This document shows positions 1 through 4,977 of a stretch of DNA of 7,235 nucleotides, piece after piece. The notes below the pieces were generated by a model. It worked only from the letters and a program-made list of their open reading frames with translations, had not been told where the DNA came from and did no database searches. The DNA is from Clostridia bacterium (GTDB taxonomy: Bacteria > Bacillota > Clostridia > Oscillospirales > CAG-272): positions 1-7,235 of the forward strand of contig JAGBTR010000241.1 in the NCBI GenBank assembly GCA_017631215.1, in the 5' to 3' direction. The translations under genes and the position numbers were made by a program. How positions within the stretch are numbered: the first letter of the stretch is position 1; each line of letters opens with the position of its first letter.

Positions 1-13
1 CGATATTTCCGCC

Positions 14-48
14 CCGAGGCAAAAATGTTTGTCAACATTTTTCCTCGG
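14..48. repeat. Long stem-loop with AT-rich upper stem
   Basis: The arms 14-29 and 34-48 pair over 15 bp with one bulged C at 20, closing on a 4-nt loop (30-33). The lower stem is CCGAGG/CCTCGG and the upper stem is AAAAATGTT/AACATTTTT. No T-tract follows on either side, so it is not a textbook terminator. It is the leftmost visible member of the hairpin chain. Confidence 0.6.
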
Positions 49-196
49 TTGCGAAAATGACCTTCGTTAAACTAAATTTCGCGTCGGGAAATCCAAAGAT
101 TCCCCTCCTACAAGGGTTCATTGATGTCCCTCTCTGCCATTGTGCAAAACGGTTTTAGCCGTACTCCCCCATTTTTGTTATGTCGGCGGCGGGCTT

Positions 197-210
197 GCCC
201 GAAGTCGGGC
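197..210. repeat. Short hairpin with alternative pairing
   Basis: GCCCGA at 197-202 pairs perfectly with TCGGGC at 205-210 across an AG turn. The left arm can instead pair upstream: CGGGC at 190-194 with GCCCG at 197-201 around TT. The two foldings exclude each other. Confidence 0.5.
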
Positions 211-229
211 ATAAATCTCCTGCCCAACT

Positions 230-257
230 CGTCTTGGAGGCGGTGCCGAACAAGACG
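230..257. repeat. 7-bp hairpin with inner stem
   Basis: CGTCTTG at 230-236 pairs with CAAGACG at 251-257. Inside the loop CGG (241-243) can pair with CCG (246-248). It is one unit in the chain of inverted repeats at the left end. Confidence 0.5.
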
Positions 258-290
258 GGGCATCTGCACTTGCCAAAACCTTTGAGCCTT

Positions 291-330
291 GCCTTGTCGG
301 CAAGGCGAACGGAGCGCGGCGAAGCCGCGC
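291..330. repeat. Two adjacent perfect GC hairpins
   Basis: GCCTTG at 291-296 pairs with CAAGGC at 301-306 around a TCGG tetraloop. Seven bases on, GCGCGGC at 314-320 pairs with GCCGCGC at 324-330 around a GAA turn. Two perfect stems placed nearly back to back are unlikely by chance and argue for a structured element. Confidence 0.55.
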
Positions 331-338
331 GGGGTTGA

Positions 339-351
339 GGGGCGTAGCCCC
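339..351. repeat. Perfect 5-bp hairpin with GTA turn
   Basis: GGGGC at 339-343 pairs with GCCCC at 347-351 around GTA. It has the same style as the GAA-turn hairpin just upstream at 314-330. Confidence 0.45.
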
Positions 352-365
352 CACTCGCTTTCTTG

Positions 366-397
366 GTTCGTTCTTTGGCGAGCGCCAAAGAATGAAC
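366..397. repeat. Strong 15-bp stem-loop, AG turn
   Basis: Ten perfect pairs (371-380 with 383-392) flank an AG turn. Below them lies a possible G-T wobble (370/393) and four further pairs, GTTC at 366-369 with GAAC at 394-397. This is the longest hairpin of the left-end chain after 14-48. No T-tract follows on either strand, so it is not a plain terminator. Confidence 0.65.
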
Positions 398-415
398 ATC
401 AACAGCAAGCCGCGA

Positions 416-516
416 GCGCGCCGAAGGCAGTGTGAGCGTAACGAGGAGAAGCCGTTTGGCATAAAACCACCTCACCCCACGCGCCGAAGGCGCAGTACGC
501 GCGTAAAGAGGAGAAG
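416..516. repeat. Imperfect direct repeat pair, 36-38 bp units
   Basis: The stretch 416-451 recurs at 479-516 with a 2-bp insertion and a few substitutions. Both copies begin with CGCGCCGAAGGC and end with GAGGAGAAG, with a GCGTAA core between. The GCC-GAA-GGC mini-hairpin opens each copy. A 27-bp spacer containing a GCC-GTTT-GGC hairpin (451-460) separates them. This suggests duplication within the left-end element. Confidence 0.6.
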
Positions 517-560
517 TTGTGTGAAATTCAGCTTTCAACTCCCCCCACAAATCAAAATTT

Positions 561-610
561 AAAAGCCCCCCGCCGTATTGCTATCAACACGGCGAGAGGC
601 TTTTCTTTTT
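561..610. terminator. Bidirectional intrinsic terminator
   Basis: The arms 561-576 and 589-604 form a 16-position stem with only two C-A mismatches. The inner GC stem is CGCCGT/ACGGCG, the outer stem AAAAGCC/GGCTTTT, and the loop is 577-588. On the plus strand it runs into TTTTCTTTTT (601-610). On the minus strand it is followed by TTTTAAATTTT. It can therefore end minus-strand transcripts of the EF-G-like gene, whose stop is about 85 bp away. It can equally end plus-strand transcripts arising from the hairpin-rich region to its left. Confidence 0.8.
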
Positions 611-637
611 CAGTTAAAATTTTGGGAAGGGGGGAAT

Positions 638-670
638 AGGGGGGAACTTTTTTGAAAAAAGTTCCCCCCT
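638..670. repeat. Perfect 16-bp palindrome downstream of EF-G-like gene
   Basis: Two 16-nt arms (638-653 and 655-670) are perfectly complementary around G654: A, six G, AAC, six T, then the reverse. Read on the minus strand it lies 25 bp past the EF-G-like stop codon and could act as a transcript 3' end or stabilising stem, although the following bases are C-rich rather than T-rich. Its G-run/AC/T-run layout resembles the palindrome at 5967-5992. A small CGTAC/GTACG hairpin (671-685) sits between it and the gene. Confidence 0.7.
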
Positions 671-694
671 CGTACTCCTCGTACGTTTAGTATC

Positions 695-2752
695 TTAACC
701 CTGCGACTTCTTGTACTCCTCAACGATCTTGGATGCGATCATCGAAGGAACAACGTCGTACTCGGTAACCTTGAAGGCATACGAGCCGCGACCCTGCGAC
801 ATAGCGCGAAGGGCGATGGGATAATCCATCATCTCGGACTTGGGTGCAACGGCAGACAGAACGGTGTATCCCTTCTTGCCGTGTGCAGGCTCCATACCCA
901 TCACGTTGCCACGACGCTTGTTCAGGTCACCAATGATATCACCCACGATGTCGTCGGGAATGATGATCGAAGCCTCGCCGACCGGCTCAAGCAGCACGGG
1001 AGCAGCCTCCTCAAGGCACTTCTTGTAAGCCAGAGATGCGGCGGTCTTGAACGAAAGCTCATCCGAGTCAACGGCGTGATAAGAGCCGTCGTACAGATCA
1101 GCGGCCAAACCCGTCATCGGGAAGCCGGCAACGCCCTTGGCCATTGCATCCTGCAGACCCTTCTCAACGGCGGGGTAGAAGTTCTTCGGAACGGTACCGC
1201 CAACGACGGATACGGTGAAGGTCAGACCGCTTTCCTCCGAGGGAGCGAAGCGGATCTTAACGTGACCGAACTGACCCGAACCACCGTTCTGCTTCTTATG
1301 GCGTCCTTCGACGTCGCAGGACTTGGTGATCTTCTCGCGGTAAGGAATGCGAGGCGTCTCGAAGCGGACGTTGACACCAAAGCGCGCCTTCAGACGGGAT
1401 GCCAGCACGGCCAGGTGCATATCACCCATACCGTAGACGACCATCTGCTTGGTCTCGGGATCGTTCTCGTAGCGAATGGTGCGATCCTCCTCGACCATAC
1501 GTGCGATCGCCTGCGAGATCTTGCCCTCGTCGGCGGTCGAGCAGGGGATCATTGCCTGTGCCAGATAGGGCACGGGGAAGTCAATAGGCAGGTAGCTGAA
1601 ATCGCTGTTCCAGGTCAGCGTGTCGTTCGTGTTGGTGTTCGACAGCTTTGCGGTCATACCGATATCACCGCAAACCAGCTCATCGACCTCGGTCTGCTTC
1701 TTGCCGCGGATGGTGTAGATATGAGCGAGCTTTTCGCTGTCACCCGTGGTGCGGTTGATGAGAACGGCGTCGCGCTTGACCGTACCGTTCATAACCTTGA
1801 AGAAGTTCATCTTACCGACGAATGGGTCAGCGACCGTTTTGAAGACGAAGAGGGCGGGCTCACCGTCGGGATTGATCTCCAGCTCGTCGCCGTCCGTGAG
1901 CGTCTCGACCTTCTTGGCCGTGTGTCTGGGGAAGGACTCGGTGATCTTGTCCAGCAGCGTCCAGACGCCCCACAGCTTAGTAGCGGCACCGCAGAATACG
2001 GGCACGATATCGCCGTGGATGATACCCTCGTGGATACCGTTGAGGCACTCCATAACGGTGATGTCCTCACCGCCGAAGTACTTCTCCATCAGCGCCTCGT
2101 CGGCACTGGCAACAGCCTCGATGAGCATCTCGTGATACTTATCGGCCGCCTCCTGAGACTCCTCGGGAATGGGGTGGATGGAGTGGTGACCTGCGTTATC
2201 AAAGACGTGAGCCTCCATACCGACAAGGTCGATGGCACCGACCACCTCGCCGTCCTTGACCATCGGGATGGTCAGAGGGCAGATGGTCTTACCCCACTTG
2301 TCGTGCAGTGCGTCAAGCACCTTGGCAAAGCGAGCCTCATTATCGTCGAACTTATTGATGAAGAATGCCTTGGGCAGACCGGCCTCGGTCGCCTGATCCC
2401 AAGCCAGCTCGGTGCCGACCTGAATGCCGCTCTTACCGTCAACGACGATGATGGCACTGTCGGCCACGCGCAGCATCTGTGCGCATTCGCCTGCAAAATC
2501 CAGATAGCCGGGACAGTCGAGTATATTGACCTTGATGTCCTTCCAGGTCAAGGGAGCAATCGAGCCCGAGAGCGAGAACTTTCTTGCGATCTCTTCGGCG
2601 TCGTAGTCGGATACCGTGTTGCCGTCGCCGACCTTACCCAGACGATCGGTCGCGCCCGAAATATACAGCCTGGCTTCGGTGAGGGATGTCTTACCACCCC
2701 CACCGTGACCCAGGAGTGCAACGTTTCGGATTTTTTTGGTTTCAATTGCCAT
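695..2752 (-). CDS. Elongation factor G-like translational GTPase (EF-G2 type)
   Basis: This 685-residue cytoplasmic GTPase has the full EF-G layout. The G domain covers about residues 1-280, domain II 298-380, III 390-465, IV 468-585 and V 587-680. The P-loop is GHGGGGKT (15-22), G3 is DCPGY (79-83), G4 is NKFD (133-136) and G5 lies near CGAAT (254-258). Housekeeping EF-G has AHIDAGKT, an ERGIT switch I and DTPGH, where the His is catalytic. Here switch I reads ARKFSLSGS (56-64) and the His position is Tyr83. These features mark the EF-G-like paralogue family (FusA2/EF-G2), whose role is not settled, rather than the main translocase. Domain IV keeps GRHKKQNGGSGQFGHV (483-498). It also lacks the NIG-type P-loop of TetM ribosome-protection proteins. 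The ATG follows GAAGG (2762-2766) by 9 nt. It stands alone with its own promoter and terminators. A genome annotator might call it fusA. Confidence 0.93.
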   Translation of the reverse strand: MAIETKKIRNVALLGHGGGGKTSLTEARLYISGATDRLGKVGDGNTVSDYDAEEIARKFSLSGSIAPLTWKDIKVNILDCPGYLDFAGECAQMLRVADSAIIVVDGKSGIQVGTELAWDQATEAGLPKAFFINKFDDNEARFAKVLDALHDKWGKTICPLTIPMVKDGEVVGAIDLVGMEAHVFDNAGHHSIHPIPEESQEAADKYHEMLIEAVASADEALMEKYFGGEDITVMECLNGIHEGIIHGDIVPVFCGAATKLWGVWTLLDKITESFPRHTAKKVETLTDGDELEINPDGEPALFVFKTVADPFVGKMNFFKVMNGTVKRDAVLINRTTGDSEKLAHIYTIRGKKQTEVDELVCGDIGMTAKLSNTNTNDTLTWNSDFSYLPIDFPVPYLAQAMIPCSTADEGKISQAIARMVEEDRTIRYENDPETKQMVVYGMGDMHLAVLASRLKARFGVNVRFETPRIPYREKITKSCDVEGRHKKQNGGSGQFGHVKIRFAPSEESGLTFTVSVVGGTVPKNFYPAVEKGLQDAMAKGVAGFPMTGLAADLYDGSYHAVDSDELSFKTAASLAYKKCLEEAAPVLLEPVGEASIIIPDDIVGDIIGDLNKRRGNVMGMEPAHGKKGYTVLSAVAPKSEMMDYPIALRAMSQGRGSYAFKVTEYDVVPSMIASKIVEEYKKSQG

Positions 2753-2765
2753 TGTCTTGTACCTT

Positions 2766-2789
2766 CGGTTTCGCGGATAAACGAAACCG
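2766..2789 (-). promoter_or_regulatory. Leader hairpin abutting the EF-G-like ribosome binding site
   Basis: In the minus-strand leader CGGTTTCG pairs perfectly (8 bp) with CGAAACCG around an 8-nt loop. The 3' arm runs directly into the AAGG ribosome binding site (2762-2765). The stem could affect ribosome access or mRNA stability. No known riboswitch or ribosomal-protein leader is recognised. Confidence 0.45.
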
Positions 2790-2866
2790 CCTTTCTGTGT
2801 GTATTATGGATCGACTTTTATCATGCGTTTTGTGAAAAATGCAAGAACGTTGATAAATCCTTTTCC

Positions 2867-2895
2867 ATTATACAATACAAAAAGACGGTTTGCAA
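2867..2895 (-). promoter_or_regulatory. Sigma-A-type promoter of the EF-G-like gene
   Basis: Reading the minus strand, TTGCAA (2890-2895) is the -35 box (4 of 6 match TTGACA). After exactly 17 bp comes a perfect TATAAT -10 box (2867-2872). The predicted start near 2860 gives a leader of about 105 nt before the ATG at 2752. It lies just past the terminator after tatD, so the EF-G-like gene is probably transcribed on its own. Confidence 0.85.
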
Positions 2896-2913
2896 GGGGA
2901 TTGAGAAAAATTT

Positions 2914-2944
2914 TTGCCATCGAAGCATAGAAATTCGATGGCAA
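2914..2944 (-). terminator. Terminator at the end of the metG-tatD block
   Basis: TTGCCATCGAA (2914-2924) and TTCGATGGCAA (2934-2944) form a perfect 11-bp stem with a 9-nt loop, 29 bp past the TatD stop codon. On the minus strand the stem is followed by AAATTTTTCTC, and on the plus strand by TTTTTG, so it may work both ways. It separates the upstream gene block from the EF-G-like promoter. Confidence 0.8.
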
Positions 2945-2973
2945 TTTTTGTTTAATTTGCACAAACAGACAGA

Positions 2974-3816
2974 TCAGTCAAGCGGGATTTCAAACAAGCG
3001 GGATGCGTTTTCGGCCGTCACGCGTGCCATCTGCTCGGGCGAGATGCCGTGCAGAGCGGCCAGCGCCTCGACGGTGTAGCGCATCAGCGACGAGTCGTTG
3101 CGCTCTCCTCGATGAGGGTGGGGGGTCAGATAGGGCGCGTCGGTCTCGACCAGCAGACGGTCAAGCGGCACGCTCGCCGCCACCTCGACAACGCGACGGG
3201 CGTTTTTGAAGGTCACGACGCCCGAAAACGAAACGTACCAGCCGCGCCGTGTCAGCTCGTGCGCCATCTCGGCGCTGCCGCTGAAGCTGTGGAAGACACC
3301 CTGTACGGTGGGGTAGCGCAGCGCCATCTCGAAGCAGTCGCCGTGCGCCTCGCGGTCGTGGATGATGACGGGCAGACGCTGCTCGGCGGCGACGGTCATC
3401 TGCTGCTCGAAATACCACGCCTGCCGCGCCTTGTCGACGGGTAGATAATCGCGCTCATAATAGTCCAAACCGATCTCGCCCAGCGCGACGATCTTGTGCG
3501 CACGGCGATAGGCGGCGGGGTCGACCTCGTGACAGCCGAGCATCTCGCAAAGCGCGCTCAAATGGTCTTCGGGGTCGCCCTCCATCATCTGACAATCCTC
3601 GGGGTGGATGCCGACGGCGGCGTACATGCCGTCGTAGCGCGCACTCTGCGCCAACGCAAGACGAGAGGAGTCGATGCTCGTTCCTACATTTATTATATGC
3701 GAGACCTCACCCGTTGGCGCGAGAATGGCGGGGAGCAGCTCATCGACCGCAGGACCCTCCGCGTCGGTCAGAAAGCGGCGGTCGAAATAGTGCGCGTGGG
3801 AATCAAACAAAGGCAT
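2974..3816 (-). CDS. TatD-family metal-dependent hydrolase (probable DNase)
   Basis: The 280-residue protein matches the usual length of TatD-type TIM-barrel hydrolases. The full ligand set is present: DSHAH (5-9, His7 and His9), GIHPE (69-73), GEIGLDYY (113-120, Glu114), IIHDRE (151-156, His153), HSFSG (176-180, His176) and ETDAPYL (224-230, Asp226), followed by HRGERN (235-240). Family members are divalent-metal exonucleases or phosphodiesterases in the cytoplasm; the natural substrate here cannot be read from sequence. There is no signal peptide. The ATG has GAAAGGAG (3822-3829) at 5-nt spacing. It starts 14 bp after the SGNH hydrolase stop codon, so the two are probably co-transcribed and perhaps translationally coupled. 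In Bacillota the metG-linked copy is often called YabD/YcfH, and this gene occupies the same neighbourhood with two extra genes between. It is the last gene before the terminator at 2914-2944. Confidence 0.95.
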   Translation of the reverse strand: MPLFDSHAHYFDRRFLTDAEGPAVDELLPAILAPTGEVSHIINVGTSIDSSRLALAQSARYDGMYAAVGIHPEDCQMMEGDPEDHLSALCEMLGCHEVDPAAYRRAHKIVALGEIGLDYYERDYLPVDKARQAWYFEQQMTVAAEQRLPVIIHDREAHGDCFEMALRYPTVQGVFHSFSGSAEMAHELTRRGWYVSFSGVVTFKNARRVVEVAASVPLDRLLVETDAPYLTPHPHRGERNDSSLMRYTVEALAALHGISPEQMARVTAENASRLFEIPLD

Positions 3817-3830
3817 AGGGACTCCTTTCG

Positions 3831-4922
3831 TTATATGTTCGATACCGCCAGCGCGCGGGTCAGCACGTCGGTCACGGCGTCGGCCATCAGTGCAAAGCCG
3901 AGGTCGGTCGGGTGGCAGGCGTCAACCGTTGCCATATCGAGATAGGGACCGCTCAAAAGGCGCTCGCCGTCGATGAAATAGACGTTGCGGTCGCCCTCGG
4001 CAAGGGCGCGGCGGTAGGTCTCGTAAATCACGTCGCGGCGGACGGCGTTTGTGGCTCGGTCAACATCAAAATCGGGACGCGTCATCATAATGTAGGGGAT
4101 ATCGGGATGTGCGGCGCGGATGGCGCGATAGAGCGGCTCGTGCGTCGCGCGCAGATGGTCGACGCTCGGCGCGTTGTGGTCATAATCGCAGACGAAGGCG
4201 GACATGGTCAGCCCCGCCATATAGTCCACGATGGCACTCTCGCCCTTGGCGCTGCCCGAAAAACCGAGGTTGATATGGTCGATGCCCGTGCGGCGGGTGA
4301 CCACGTTGGTGTAGGCGCAGCCGGGTCTCGAGGCGCATCCGCCCTGCGTGATCGAGCTGCCGTAATACACGACGGGAGCGACGGGGCGGTAGGCAAGACC
4401 GTGGTCGACCGTCGCATCTGCTTGCAGTCCGATCTCAAAGCCGTCGAGCGAGGAGTAGAGCGGCAGATGGAGCGTGATGCAGCGCATCTTTCTTGTGGGG
4501 AAGTAGTGGATGGACTCATAATGCCCGTCCGTGTCGTAGGGCGGGAAAAAGGTGCGGTAGTAGCGCGAGGTTGCGGTGATCTCATCGTCGATGTACAGAT
4601 CGACACCCGCCGCGCAGGCCATAGTCATATGCGACATACGGTGTACGTCACCAAGAGCGACGCGGATGGCGACGTAGCGCGAGTCGGTGCAAAAGCGCAC
4701 GCGACCGCCTGCCGAGTTGCGGTGGAGCATCAGCACGCCGCTCGAGGTGCGCTCGGCGACCTCGGTGGGAAGACGGCAAAAGCCCTGCTCGCATTCCATC
4801 AAGCCGTACAGATCAAAGGGCGCATTTCGTGCGTCGCAAAAAACGATATCCTGCTCGTTGAGTGTCGTTTTTACTTGAAGGTTGGGATCGATCCTTGCAA
4901 TATCCGATACCTGCTGTGCCAT
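3831..4922 (-). CDS. Cytoplasmic SGNH/GDSL hydrolase with GxDLY domain
   Basis: This 363-residue protein appears to join two domains. The N-terminal beta-rich part (about 20-175) carries GVDLY (106-110), the signature that gives the GxDLY domain its name. The C-terminal part (about 182-358) is an SGNH esterase fold of the Lipase_GDSL_3 type. It shows YYGSSITQGG (186-195, probable nucleophile Ser190), NLGFSG (218-223), an Asn in DYDHNAP (246-252, Asn250) and DACHP (334-338, Asp334 and His337). All four SGNH blocks are therefore present and it should be active. Family members remove acyl groups, often acetyl, from sugars or other esters; the substrate here is unknown. No signal peptide or membrane segment is seen, which suggests an intracellular substrate. 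AGGAGG (4928-4933) lies 5 nt before the ATG. A hairpin fills most of the 55-bp gap after the gpsA-like gene. Confidence 0.87.
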   Translation of the reverse strand: MAQQVSDIARIDPNLQVKTTLNEQDIVFCDARNAPFDLYGLMECEQGFCRLPTEVAERTSSGVLMLHRNSAGGRVRFCTDSRYVAIRVALGDVHRMSHMTMACAAGVDLYIDDEITATSRYYRTFFPPYDTDGHYESIHYFPTRKMRCITLHLPLYSSLDGFEIGLQADATVDHGLAYRPVAPVVYYGSSITQGGCASRPGCAYTNVVTRRTGIDHINLGFSGSAKGESAIVDYMAGLTMSAFVCDYDHNAPSVDHLRATHEPLYRAIRAAHPDIPYIMMTRPDFDVDRATNAVRRDVIYETYRRALAEGDRNVYFIDGERLLSGPYLDMATVDACHPTDLGFALMADAVTDVLTRALAVSNI

Positions 4923-4938
4923 AATAGCCTCCTTTTGA

Positions 4939-4971
4939 AAACGGGAACGCGCCGAAAGACCGTTCCCGTTT
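4939..4971 (-). terminator. Intercistronic hairpin, weak terminator or processing stem
   Basis: Two perfect 11-nt arms (4939-4949 and 4961-4971), AAACGGGAACG and its complement, flank an 11-nt loop. On the minus strand the stem ends in a short TTTT and then meets the AGGAGG ribosome binding site of the SGNH gene after only a few bases. The short T-tract suggests partial termination or an mRNA-stabilising stem between the gpsA-like gene and the next one. No clear new promoter follows it. Confidence 0.5.
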
Positions 4972-4977
4972 GCTTGG

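Larger units (their letters stand above)
1..550. repeat. Hairpin-rich intergenic element, left end outside window
   Basis: No convincing gene lies here. What is visible is a chain of inverted repeats: 14-48 (15 bp, one bulge), 86-104, 197-210, 230-257, 291-306, 314-330, 339-351, 366-397 and 420-428. Several turns are GAA, GTA or AG. A direct repeat fills 416-516. Open frames exist (a 131-codon one on the minus strand at 155-550 and a 75-codon one on the plus strand at 335-562). Their translations are rich in Arg, Ala, Ser and Pro with no domain, and they are read straight through the hairpins, so I treat them as chance. This density of palindromes is typical of dispersed intergenic repeats or structured RNA. 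Which of these it is, which strand is transcribed and where its left end lies cannot be decided from this window. Confidence 0.55.

Noticed and set aside
155..550. A 131-codon minus-strand frame in the hairpin-rich region
   Set aside because: The translation is Arg/Ala/Ser/Pro-rich with no domain, crosses many perfect stems and lacks a clear ribosome binding site. It is kept only as a note because repeat-borne frames can be annotated by mistake.
335..562. A 75-codon plus-strand frame
   Set aside because: It is very Arg-rich, spans the strong 366-397 stem and the direct repeats, and ends inside the terminator stem. Nothing supports translation.
1..694. A tRNA, CRISPR array or known riboswitch in the left-end region
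   Set aside because: No cloverleaf with a TTCGA-type T-loop and no evenly spaced identical repeats are present. I recognise no riboswitch core. The two direct-repeat units are imperfect and only two in number.
2813..2833. A 6-codon frame (ATG to TAA) in the leader of the EF-G-like gene
   Set aside because: It has no ribosome binding site and no run of one amino acid, so a leader peptide for attenuation is not supported.
881..3079. A 732-codon open frame on the plus strand across the EF-G-like gene
   Set aside because: Its codons are in exact register with the minus-strand EF-G-like codons. It stays open because TTA, CTA and TCA are rare in that gene. It also runs through the promoter and terminator beyond, and its translation has no recognisable domain.
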